Positions 26,238-34,413 of a stretch of 64,000 bases of DNA are shown piece after piece. The stretch's first letter is position 1; the number at the start of each line of letters is the position of its first letter. The position numbers and the translations under genes are program-made. The notes below the pieces were generated by a model. The model was not told the DNA's origin and ran no database searches. It saw only the letters and a list, made by a program, of their open reading frames with translations. The DNA comes from Acidaminobacter sp. GTDB taxonomy: Bacteria > Bacillota_A > Clostridia > Peptostreptococcales > Acidaminobacteraceae. The stretch spans positions 9,028 to 73,027 of the forward strand of contig WXFH01000017.1 of NCBI GenBank assembly GCA_009881125.1, given 5' to 3'.

Positions 26238-26400
26238 ATTGTTCGAGAATTGTGTGAAGCTCTGGCACTAGTTTTGGGTTGGTGTCTGACACTCACTCTA
26301 CTTCGGTGTCTGACACTCACTCTACTTCGGTGTCTGACACTCACTCTACTTCGGTGACTGTCACTCACTCAACTTTGGTGACTGTCACTCACTTGAAGTT
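26238..26400. repeat. 24-nt tandem array with CTCTGGCAC head
   Basis: A head ATTGTTCGAGAATTGTGTG then AAGCTCTGGCACT (to 26270) precedes five 24-base units: three of TCGGTGTCTGACACTCACTC(TACT) type and two with GTGACTGTCACTCAC. It lies between the SHOCT terminator and the 3' end of the minus-strand response regulator. Same period and palindrome as the other arrays. Confidence 0.9.
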
Positions 26401-26415
26401 TCCCCATCCATAAAA

Positions 26416-27246
26416 TCACCCTCGAAGTTTAAAAACAAGCCAATCGGTATTTTCTTCAATCACGACCCTTACCTCTTCCAAAGAAGCGGACACCTTCAGG
26501 TGATCCGCTATCAGCGCTTCAAAACGTTGCTGATAGCCCGTATACAAGGACTTCCTGAGATAGGGCACGACGCCTGAATGCTCCTTGAGCCCCAGCAGTG
26601 AGGTCTCAAAAGGCGACTGGACTTCCGTCGCCCAGATTTCCAAATCATGGGCGCCCAGTGAGACGTGTACTTCTCTGGGGCCTTTGCCCGTCAGCGACTT
26701 CAGTAAATGGGCGAAAGCGCTTTTCAAAGCCTTTTCGGCTTCAAGGCGCTGCTGACGGTCCATCAGTCGGCCTGTAGCTTCCCCGGAAGAAGACAGCTTG
26801 TCCTGGGCTATTCGGCAGAGGCTGTCCAGGAGTTCATCGGCTTCTATGGGCTTGACGCAGTACTTGACTATGCCCAGATCAATCGCTTTCAGCACCGTTT
26901 CCAGATCCGAGAACGCGGAGGTGATGATGACCGGGGTCAAAACGGCTTCTTCACGAAGGGTCTGAATCAGCGTGAAGCCGTCCATCTTGGGCATCCAAAG
27001 GTCGCACAGGATGACATCAAAGGTCTGGCGCCTGCACAGCTCCAAAGCTTCCAAGCCATTGGAAGCCACCGCCAGGGAGGCGACGCGTTTCTTGAGAAAA
27101 TGCGCCAGCTCTTCCAAGGCTTCCTGGTCGTCCTCCACATAAAGCAGGCGCAGGGTGTTCAAGAGCGCCTCAGGTCTCGGCGCTTCCGGGCTCCCGGGCA
27201 CACCGGCTTCACTAACATCAGTCTTTCTTTCGGCATTCATCCTCAT
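26416..27246 (-). CDS. Response regulator with C-terminal DUF2294 domain
   Basis: This 276-residue protein has a 30-residue variable start and a receiver domain (about 31-150) with YVEDD acids, phosphoacceptor D82 (VILCDLWMPKMDG), S110 and K132 (CVKP). A helical linker follows, then a C-terminal domain (about 170-276; GKGPREVHVSLG, VVPYLRKSLYTGYQQRFEAL) that resembles DUF2294. It has no DNA-binding or enzymatic output domain. DUF2294 proteins are known in sodium/bicarbonate-related contexts, but their function is unclear. Its ATG overlaps the kinase stop (ATGA), so it is the partner of that kinase. Confidence 0.75.
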   Translation of the reverse strand: MRMNAERKTDVSEAGVPGSPEAPRPEALLNTLRLLYVEDDQEALEELAHFLKKRVASLAVASNGLEALELCRRQTFDVILCDLWMPKMDGFTLIQTLREEAVLTPVIITSAFSDLETVLKAIDLGIVKYCVKPIEADELLDSLCRIAQDKLSSSGEATGRLMDRQQRLEAEKALKSAFAHLLKSLTGKGPREVHVSLGAHDLEIWATEVQSPFETSLLGLKEHSGVVPYLRKSLYTGYQQRFEALIADHLKVSASLEEVRVVIEENTDWLVFKLRG

Positions 27247-29795
27247 TCACCAACCTTTCCACTAACCGGTACCTCAATTTCAAACGCACAGCCGGCTTCA
27301 GCAGGCACCAGGGTGAGGCGTCCGCCAAAAGCGGTTTCTATGATGGATCTGGCCATAGGCAGTCCAAGTCCGGTTCCGCCCTGGGCTTCTTTGGTCGTAT
27401 AGTACATTTCAAAAACGCTGTCCGCATCTGTTGACGGTATCCCCGGTCCTGAGTCCTCAATGCGCACGGTCAGCAACATCTCACGCTGTTCCCCAGCGAC
27501 GCGGATGGTACGCGGCTTCCCGGGCGGGTTGTGCTTCAGGGCATCTATAGCGTTGGAGATCAGGTTGAAGAGAACGTGGGAGAATTGGTTGTCGAAACCG
27601 ACCATCGGCTGAAGGCTCTCTAAATTCTCGGTCGAAAGGGTGATGCCGGACACGCGCAGCTGCTCGTCCACCAGGCCCTGGACCAGCCGCACCGACTCCG
27701 CCACAGTGAAGGCGCGGGGCTCAGTTCGGGGATTTGAGAAATACCGGAAGTCGTCAATGGTCTCCGACATGCGGCGGATCAGCGCGTTCGCCTTGAGGTA
27801 GCAGGATTCCACGTAATCCGGATCGTTCCCGGGATCCCTGAGGTTCATGAGGACCAGGCGCAGGGTGTGCAGGGGCTGGCGCCACTGGTGGGCTATGCTG
27901 CCAATCATCTCGCCCATGGCCGCCATGCGGCCCTGATAGCGGATCAGCGCGTCTTTTCGCCGGTTTTCCTCCAGCTCGCGGGTGAAAAGCCGTTCCAGCT
28001 CGAGGTTGATCTCCTCCAGGTTCATGGACAGCTCGCCGGCCACCGGACTTCCCATGAGGGTCAAGGCTGAACCGCCTATTTCCTGAGCGACTTGACCAAT
28101 GATCTTCCGAAAGCGCTCTTCCGCCCGGCGCACCGCCTGGGCATCTCTCACTTCCTTGGTGATGTCCGTCACCATACTCATATTCAGCATGGCGTCAGCG
28201 CCGGAATCCCAGATGCGGGTGAGAACCATGCGGCCGTGGAAGTGGTCTTCCTGGTCAGGATTTTGGGGATCTGGCTTTCTGAGATACTTTTTCTCCATGG
28301 AATAGCTGGAAATGCGGCCTTCCATAAGGTCGCGGTGCAGGCCGGCGTCCAGGTCCCTGCTGTCGGCTGCGATCAGCTGGTTGATATTCATGCCGCTAAG
28401 CTCATCCGCTGTATACCCGGTCATGCTGCACCAGGCGTCGTTCACGTGGCGGATGTTGCCCTCCGAATCCGTCACAGTGATCCCCAGAACGGAGCTGCGG
28501 AAAATGGTTTCATAACGCGCGTTGCTGAGAACCAGCTGGCGCTCGGCGAGCTGGCGGTCGTCGATCTCCTTGAGAAGGAGGGTATTGCGGCGCTTGAGGT
28601 AAACGACGAAAAAAAAGGTAATTAGGGCAGTCAGGATAAGAAAGGCATAGGCCAGGTTTTTACGGGTGTTTTCAAGCTGAGTCATCTTGACCTGATCGTA
28701 GTCAAAGATCATGGCGTCCAGGTCCGGCACTTCCTCAATCATGCCCAGGCTCTTCATGGCCTCTGCCATTTTAATCCACCGGAAGGGGTTGATGTTGCCG
28801 ACCTCGACAATGGGATAGTGGGTCAGCTCCAGGACCTTCCCGGCCTGGTAAAGGTTGAAGTCGAGGAGGGCGGCTTGCCTCTCCGGAGCCGCGTCCGGGG
28901 CTGCCAGCTGCGTCACGATCAGCTCCGAGATCTCCAGGGGATGCTCCAGAGCATAAAACCAGCCCTTGATGCTCGCGCGCCGGAACCGCTCAACGAGCTC
29001 CGGATTGCTCCGGGCAAGTTTCCCTGATGTAAAAAGCGTGTCCCCATAAAAATCAATGCCGTGCTCCGCCGGCCGGATCACCTTAACGGGAACGCCGGCC
29101 TTTTCTGCGGCGTAGGGAATCTGGCCCAGGAAGTCTGGAACGACGTCAAAGGTTTTGTTGATCAGGTCCTCCAGGGTGAAGTCCCTGGTGATGTCCGTGG
29201 TGCGGGTGGCATAGGGCGCAATGCCCTCACTCGCGAGGAGAGCCTGAAGCTCCAGGTCCAGAAGATCCCCCGGCCTTCTGGCGATATGCAGCTGGGACAG
29301 GTCGAACACGGTGTTGCCTCGGTCTTCCAGCAAGGTGACGTATTCGACAGCGCTGCGCTGAAAGATGGAGGCCACAAGGATCAGATCCATGCTGTCGTCC
29401 TGTGCCATCATGAGGTTCGCGGCACCCACGCCAAAGTCCGCGCGTCCTTCCTCGACCTCAAGGGCAGCATCCAGGATGTCCGGACTCTGCGCCGTGAAAG
29501 CAGATCGAATATCGACGTTCAGGCCTTCCTCTTCATAGTAGCCCATCCACTGGGCGGCGTAATAGCCGGCGAACTGGAACTGGTGGTCCCAGCGCAGCTG
29601 CAGAACGAGCTTTGTCAGGCCGGGCTCGGAATGCGTATAAGACGGTGCGCTGCCGATGGTCCCTTCACCCACCTCCGCAGCCGGTGCGGATGCAAAAGCG
29701 GGGAGACAGTTCCATCCCAGGGCAAAGAGCAATGCAAAGATCAATGAGAAAAGGACAGAGATAGAAAACCTCAATCTATTGAAACGCTTAGTCAT
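27243..29795 (-). CDS. Hybrid sensor: NMT1/THI5-like solute domain, PAS, histidine kinase
   Basis: This 850-residue protein starts at the ATG at 29795, after GAAAGGAAA; an upstream in-frame start would add 25 residues ahead of the signal helix. Order: signal/TM helix (about 10-35), periplasmic-type NMT1/THI5 solute-binding domain (about 60-290; QLRWDHQFQFAGYYAAQWMG is its usual start), TM helix (about 375-400), PAS domain (about 430-550), and a kinase with phosphoacceptor H636 in GSIAHQWRQPL, N box NLISNAIDALKH, and GTGLGLPMARSI. The solute domain suggests sensing of a thiamine-pyrimidine-like or similar molecule. It carries TGCCGATGGT at 29651-29660 just after the signal helix. Confidence 0.88.
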   Translation of the reverse strand: MTKRFNRLRFSISVLFSLIFALLFALGWNCLPAFASAPAAEVGEGTIGSAPSYTHSEPGLTKLVLQLRWDHQFQFAGYYAAQWMGYYEEEGLNVDIRSAFTAQSPDILDAALEVEEGRADFGVGAANLMMAQDDSMDLILVASIFQRSAVEYVTLLEDRGNTVFDLSQLHIARRPGDLLDLELQALLASEGIAPYATRTTDITRDFTLEDLINKTFDVVPDFLGQIPYAAEKAGVPVKVIRPAEHGIDFYGDTLFTSGKLARSNPELVERFRRASIKGWFYALEHPLEISELIVTQLAAPDAAPERQAALLDFNLYQAGKVLELTHYPIVEVGNINPFRWIKMAEAMKSLGMIEEVPDLDAMIFDYDQVKMTQLENTRKNLAYAFLILTALITFFFVVYLKRRNTLLLKEIDDRQLAERQLVLSNARYETIFRSSVLGITVTDSEGNIRHVNDAWCSMTGYTADELSGMNINQLIAADSRDLDAGLHRDLMEGRISSYSMEKKYLRKPDPQNPDQEDHFHGRMVLTRIWDSGADAMLNMSMVTDITKEVRDAQAVRRAEERFRKIIGQVAQEIGGSALTLMGSPVAGELSMNLEEINLELERLFTRELEENRRKDALIRYQGRMAAMGEMIGSIAHQWRQPLHTLRLVLMNLRDPGNDPDYVESCYLKANALIRRMSETIDDFRYFSNPRTEPRAFTVAESVRLVQGLVDEQLRVSGITLSTENLESLQPMVGFDNQFSHVLFNLISNAIDALKHNPPGKPRTIRVAGEQREMLLTVRIEDSGPGIPSTDADSVFEMYYTTKEAQGGTGLGLPMARSIIETAFGGRLTLVPAEAGCAFEIEVPVSGKVGE

Positions 29796-29851
29796 AGGCG
29801 ATTTCCTTTCTTGCGGTGGCGTAGAAAGACAGGGACACAGCAACTGATAAC

Positions 29852-29942
29852 CTAATTGAGAACTATTCACGCATGCTCTGGCACCGGATTGAAAGTTGTC
29901 CGAGTCACCAACTCTGAAGTTGTCCGCGTCACAAACTCAAAA
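29852..29942. repeat. Short 24-nt array with CTCTGGCACCG head
   Basis: A head like that at 26238 and 39738 (ATTGAGAACTATTCACGC, then ATGCTCTGGCACCGG) is followed by two 24-base units of the variant AAGTTGTCCGAGTCACCAAC. It lies upstream of the kinase gene, so it may overlap its promoter. The rest of the 448-base gap holds a hairpin (30157-30204) and no gene. Confidence 0.75.
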
Positions 29943-30156
29943 TTTTGCCAATGCGCCTCGAAGCCTGTTTTCAGAGTCCATTTATCTTTGTAAATTTTAT
30001 CACAATGTCAATGCCCAAACAATGTAACGACTTCACAGAGAGGGCGTGGGCTTAAATTACAGCCAAAACGTAAATTGGTGTCAGAGAGACCTCCTTCCAT
30101 CTCAACCCGTTTGTAATCATTGGCAAAAAATTCGGTGGGAGACGCTTCCAAGAAGA

Positions 30157-30204
30157 AACGCCTGAAGCCGCCTTTCGCGGGCGCGAAAGGGGGCTTCAGG
30201 CGTT
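30157..30204 (-). terminator. Long hairpin terminator downstream of NCS2 permease
   Basis: CGCCTGAAGCCGCCTTTCGC pairs with GCGAAAGGGGGCTTCAGGCG with one mismatch, giving a roughly 19-bp stem. On the minus strand it is followed by TTTCTTCTT. It ends the permease gene at 30244. Confidence 0.8.
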
Positions 30205-30243
30205 TACCTTTGATCATTGTCGTTTTAAACCAATCCCCAACAC

Positions 30244-31602
30244 CTACGCGATTTGATTTGCTTCCTGGGTGTTGTAGTCGTGACCATCGGCAGAGTCTTG
30301 CTCTTCGACCTCTTCTTTGAGGAAGATGTTGAGGAGGAGCGCCGTGATGGTGCCCGCGCTGATGCCGGAGGAGAAGAGGCTCTTGACGAAGTCAGGAAGC
30401 TGGCTGAGGAACTCCGGACGCACCGTGACGCCGAGGCCGAGACCGATGGAGACCGCGATAATAATCATGTTTCTGTTGTTGAGCGGCACATCCTTCAAGG
30501 TCTTGATGCCCGCGGACGCTACCATGCCGAACATGATGATGCCAGCGCCGCCCAGAACCGGGTTCGGGATGATCGCGATCAACGCGCCGACTTTAGGGAA
30601 GATGCCGAGGAGAACCAGCACAATGCCCGCCAGGGAGACCACGTGGCGGCTGGCGACTTTGGTCATTGGGATCAGACCGACGTTCTGGCTGAAGGAGGTG
30701 TTCGGGCCTGCGTTGAAGAAACCGGCGAGGAAGCTGCCCACGCCATCCGCCAGAATCCCTGCCGATAGTTGTTCATCCGTCAGCTCTTGCTCCGCAGCTT
30801 CACCCACGGCCATCAGGCAGCCCACGGTTTCAATGGTCGTCACGAGGTAAGCGGTGATGAAGGGGATCACGGCAGCCATACTGAACGTAATGCCGAACTT
30901 GAGCGGCGTTGGGATGGCGAACAAAGAAGCGTCCGCAACGGCCTGCATATTGAGAAGTCCGAGTGGCCAGCAAATGATATAGCCAATGACGAGGCCAATA
31001 ATGACGGAGGCAGAGCTGATGAAGCCTTTGCCATAGCGGTTCAGCAGGACTGTGATGACCAGCACTGCCATAGCAATCGAAATGTTGAGGACACTGCCGT
31101 AGTCCGCCGCGCCGTAGCCGCCTGCTGCCCAGTCAATGGAGACAGGAAGTAGCGTCAGACCGATGAGCGCAACGACAGTACCAGTGACAATCGGCGGGAA
31201 AAATTTTCTGAGGGGCTTAATAAAACGGCTAAGGATGATTTCAATGAAGGAGCCGAGCACCGTGGCACCGAAGATGCCTGGAAGCCCCAGCATGGAGCCA
31301 ACCGCGATGGAAGGTCCCACAAACGTAAAGTCCGTACCCATGACGCATGGCACTTTCGCGCCGATTTTCCAGATGCCGCGGGCCTGAATCCAAGTGGTGA
31401 CGCCGGCCATGAAGATCGCCGCGCTGACCAGGTAAGCTGTGTCTGCGGTGTTGACGCCCAGAACGCCGGAGATGACGAGCGGCACGGCCACGATCCCGCC
31501 GAAGGCTGCCAGAATGTGCTGAAACGCAAGGACGAGGCTGATGTGCATAGGTGGTTTGTCATTGATCTTGTAAAGGATTTCAGAAGTTTGCTTGACTCTC
31601 AT
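30244..31602 (-). CDS. NCS2 family purine (xanthine/uracil-type) permease
   Basis: This 452-residue membrane protein has 12-14 hydrophobic helices. NCS2 signatures are visible: HISLVLAFQHILAAFGGIVA, PLVISG, the substrate region in VPCVMGTDFTFVGPSIAVG, FFPPIVTGTVVALIG and GVGSFLAGFFNAGPNTSFSQNVG. The motif NTSFSQNVG favours purines such as xanthine or urate. The last 20 residues, a charged cytoplasmic tail, include SADGHDY encoded by the 15-mer TCTGCCGATGGTCAC. The gene lies behind a long leader with an intrinsic terminator, which suggests control by attenuation or a riboswitch. Confidence 0.9.
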   Translation of the reverse strand: MRVKQTSEILYKINDKPPMHISLVLAFQHILAAFGGIVAVPLVISGVLGVNTADTAYLVSAAIFMAGVTTWIQARGIWKIGAKVPCVMGTDFTFVGPSIAVGSMLGLPGIFGATVLGSFIEIILSRFIKPLRKFFPPIVTGTVVALIGLTLLPVSIDWAAGGYGAADYGSVLNISIAMAVLVITVLLNRYGKGFISSASVIIGLVIGYIICWPLGLLNMQAVADASLFAIPTPLKFGITFSMAAVIPFITAYLVTTIETVGCLMAVGEAAEQELTDEQLSAGILADGVGSFLAGFFNAGPNTSFSQNVGLIPMTKVASRHVVSLAGIVLVLLGIFPKVGALIAIIPNPVLGGAGIIMFGMVASAGIKTLKDVPLNNRNMIIIAVSIGLGLGVTVRPEFLSQLPDFVKSLFSSGISAGTITALLLNIFLKEEVEEQDSADGHDYNTQEANQIA

Positions 31603-31675
31603 GTGTGTTCCTCCTCAAAAAGTAGGTGAGTAGCGCCGCCTGAAAAAATTAAGGTTGAATCCCTCCTTGTGAAAT

Positions 31676-31721
31676 AAAAAAGGCCGGCAAACAGAGGTTT
31701 GTAAACCCCTGACTGCCGGCC
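31676..31721 (-). terminator. Leader terminator (attenuator) of NCS2 permease
   Basis: On the minus strand GGCCGGCAGTCAGGGGTTT and AAACCTCTGTTTGCCGGCC form a stem of about 18 bp with a 3-nt loop and one mismatch, followed by TTTTT. It lies 74 bases upstream of the permease start, on the same strand, inside the mRNA leader. That placement is typical of attenuators. Confidence 0.8.
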
Positions 31722-31880
31722 GTATGAAGCTTGAATGCGATTCATCTTCACGATTGCCTACGTGTATGAAGTTGTGGTGTCTGGTATGTAGTGCGCTATT
31801 GTTTCGCAGCGTCTCAATGCCGTCAGTCTGGCGAACCCATGGTTTCCGGACTGCGTGCAGGCACTTTGATCTGTTGCTGG
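31722..31880 (-). promoter_or_regulatory. Structured leader of unknown class upstream of the permease attenuator
   Basis: The 160 bases before the terminator can fold on the minus strand: CAGTC/GACTG closing an inner ACC/GGT stem (CAGTCCGGAAACCATGGGTT and onward) and GACGCT/AGCGC. Their position fits an aptamer or protein-binding leader. The sequence does not match the purine, PRPP or guanidine riboswitch cores I know. The rest of the 530-base gap (31881-32132) is AT-rich and presumably holds promoters for this gene. Confidence 0.45.
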
Positions 31881-32132
31881 TTACAAATGTATCACAAAAT
31901 TAAAAGTCTGACTATTTGTAAAAGTTCACAAAAGTTGAGCGAAAAAAGTTTGTATTGAAGTGACATTTTAATAGAAATTGACTTAATTCATGGAAGGTTC
32001 AAAGCATGATCCCACATAAAGGAAGTTTTAAAGGGGAAATGGGTGAGGCGACTTTTGACAGCTCGACAAATTATCAGCTGTCCATCCTTTGTCTATCTGC
32101 ATCCATTTCCCACCTTGCTTTAAATTACATAT

Positions 32133-34196
32133 TCATCTGATAAGTGTAAATGTATGAATGTTATCAGCTGGTGTAATACCATCCCAAATGCAGCCTGGGG
32201 CGCTAATATTGGTAACTGTTGTAATATAAGTACCCGCTTTGATGTTTGTAAGTGTGAAGGTGACTTGACCTGTATTGGAGATTTTGGTTGAAGTTAATAC
32301 TGTTTTTCCATCACGCGTCACTTTACAGGAGACAGAGGTGTTGTTAACAACAGGACTTAACAAAACAGTAATCTCCAGATTGGTCTTGCCTGCGCGGGCC
32401 GGTACCTCATTATAGAGGATCTTTGTGGCACCAATGGTAATCGCTTGAAGCTCTTCAACGGTGAACTGAATGATGCCTTCCCCGACTGCTGAGTTAGAAT
32501 CTGCTACTGTTGCGATCGCAGTGTAACTGCCTGCAGAGAGTGTAAGATCATGATCAGGACCCTCGTAGAACACTAAGTTGGTGCCATCATATATAGACCA
32601 GGTAATATTCGGGGTCAAGGTTCCTTCTTCAGCATCTGAAGCGGTTGCCCTAAAGTTAATCACCTCATTGGAATAGAAATGGTCTCCATCCGCTGGCGAA
32701 TGGATTGTTACCAACGGTGGCGTGTTCTCAGCGGTCGATGATACTACAGTGATACTGACCAGGTCTGACCCCGTCTGTTCGTTAGAGTCGGTGACTGAGG
32801 CTTGGATCTCGTGGGCTCCTATAGTCAATGTTGACAAATTGAATGAGCCGCCACTGCCAATATTCCCATTAAGGCTGGACGTCCAGACGATCGAGGAAGT
32901 CAGATTCCCATCCTCAAGATCCGTCGCAGAAGCCGTGAAGGTGATATTCTGGCCGATGGTGAAGGTTTCACCATCCATCGGCGAAGTAATAGTCACTGAA
33001 GGTGGGGCATTAAGTGGCGGTGTGCCAAGGACGGCTTCGTCCGCGTCGACAAGGCCATAACCATAATCACGGTCTCGGCCTAAAGCACCGAGGTCATCCG
33101 CAGTGGCCTGAAGTCGGCTTCTCACTGCCGAAGCGCTGGTGATGCCTGATTTCATAACCAGAGCTGCCGCACCGACAACATGCGGCGTCGCCATAGAGGT
33201 GCCACTCCAGGTCGCGTAACCGCCTGGAATAGTGGATTCAATGGAAACGCCAGGGGCGGAGAGTTCCACAGATGGACCGAAGCTTGAAAATGAAGCGACT
33301 TTGTTGGCACTGTCAGTGGCTGCAACGGCTACGACGGAGCTATACCAGGCAGGGTAGCTGACGATGTCAGTGAAAAAGAGTGAATACCATTTGGTTCGGT
33401 CATTTCCGGCGGCAGCGATCTGAAGGAGCCCTTCCGCATAGGCCGCGTCAAAGACGGCTTTGAAGGTGCTGCCTGGATCTGTCATGACGCCATAGCTGTT
33501 GTTGGTGATTTGAATGCCATTGTCTACACACCATTCGACTGCTGCCATAATGTTGCCCAGGGAACCTGAGCCGTTGGCATCAAGAACTTTCAAGGCATAG
33601 AGGGAAACGCCCGGGGCTGCGCCTGCGAGACCTTGTCCGTTCATGACTGCCGCAATGGTGCCTGCGACGTGGGTGCCGTGGCCGTGGTCGTCCATAGGGT
33701 TGGCGTCGTTGTTGACAAAGTCATAACCGGTAACGTATTTGCCGGCAAGATCAGGGTGGGTGTAGTCGAGGCCGGTGTCGATGATGCCGACTTTAATACC
33801 GGCGCCAGTATTGCTTTGCTGGTGCACCAGGTCAGCGCCAATGCGCGTAATGCCCCATGGGTAGGTGTCTGCCAGCGCTTGAACGGTAAGATCGGGCTCG
33901 ATCAGGGCGATTTTTGGATTGTGTCGCAGCGCTTCGAGAGCTGCGCGCGGAAGGGTTGCGGCCATGGCAGGAACAAGGTGGTATGTATGGCTGACAGCGC
34001 CGCCATGGGCGCGGATCAGAGCTTCTTCAGAAGCGCCAGGTTGTTGGTGGAAGGCAATGAGCACCGCTGCTTTTTCGGTTCCGGACGCTGAATCTGGCTC
34101 AGACGCGAAGACCGTCCCAGACAGCAGGGAGGTGAGGACCAGGATCAGGGTAAGCAACAGGGCAGTGTGACGTTTGACATTAGACTTTGATTTCAT
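32133..34196 (-). CDS. Secreted subtilisin-like protease with Ig-like C-terminal domains
   Basis: This 687-residue protein starts at the ATG at 34196, after AGAGGTGAT. A signal peptide (about 1-32) is followed by an I9-like propeptide (AAVLIAFHQQPGASEEALIR) and the S8 domain with D140 (GIIDTGLDYTHPDL), H173 (HGHGTHVAGT) and S334 (GTSMATPHVVG). Behind it lie two to three Ig-like/bacterial repeat domains (PPSVTITSPMDGETFTIGQN, PPLVTIHSPADGDHFYSNEV) and a terminal beta-domain. An extracellular peptidase would feed amino-acid fermentation. It is a paralogue of the neighbour at 34414-35916. Confidence 0.92.
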   Translation of the reverse strand: MKSKSNVKRHTALLLTLILVLTSLLSGTVFASEPDSASGTEKAAVLIAFHQQPGASEEALIRAHGGAVSHTYHLVPAMAATLPRAALEALRHNPKIALIEPDLTVQALADTYPWGITRIGADLVHQQSNTGAGIKVGIIDTGLDYTHPDLAGKYVTGYDFVNNDANPMDDHGHGTHVAGTIAAVMNGQGLAGAAPGVSLYALKVLDANGSGSLGNIMAAVEWCVDNGIQITNNSYGVMTDPGSTFKAVFDAAYAEGLLQIAAAGNDRTKWYSLFFTDIVSYPAWYSSVVAVAATDSANKVASFSSFGPSVELSAPGVSIESTIPGGYATWSGTSMATPHVVGAAALVMKSGITSASAVRSRLQATADDLGALGRDRDYGYGLVDADEAVLGTPPLNAPPSVTITSPMDGETFTIGQNITFTASATDLEDGNLTSSIVWTSSLNGNIGSGGSFNLSTLTIGAHEIQASVTDSNEQTGSDLVSITVVSSTAENTPPLVTIHSPADGDHFYSNEVINFRATASDAEEGTLTPNITWSIYDGTNLVFYEGPDHDLTLSAGSYTAIATVADSNSAVGEGIIQFTVEELQAITIGATKILYNEVPARAGKTNLEITVLLSPVVNNTSVSCKVTRDGKTVLTSTKISNTGQVTFTLTNIKAGTYITTVTNISAPGCIWDGITPADNIHTFTLIR

Positions 34197-34355
34197 GTGG
34201 ATCACCTCTTGTATCTAAATTATTGTTGCCTTATATTTATACCCTGCGTTGCAGTTTTTTGTCGAATTTTGTCTGGTTTACATAAATGTTTTATGTTATC
34301 TTTGTGGATTGAAATTTTACATTGAAACATGAAGGAATAGGGGCAGACTTGATCA

Positions 34356-34392
34356 AATAAAAGGCTGATGGGATACATTCCCATCAGCCTTT
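34356..34392 (-). terminator. Perfect 14-bp terminator between the subtilase genes
   Basis: AAAGGCTGATGGGA and TCCCATCAGCCTTT pair perfectly around TACAT. On the minus strand a T-rich tract (TTTTATTTG) follows, so it ends the 34414-35916 gene. Confidence 0.9.
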
Positions 34393-34413
34393 GAACATTT
34401 ATTCAGTTTGATG

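Noticed and set aside
27601..27609. Element copy in the kinase domain of the sensor kinase
   Set aside because: It falls in a well-formed kinase segment (QPMVGFDN) in a different frame; no insertion is evident.
31722..31880. Standard purine riboswitch
   Set aside because: The conserved junction and loop sequences of the guanine/adenine aptamer are not recognisable here.
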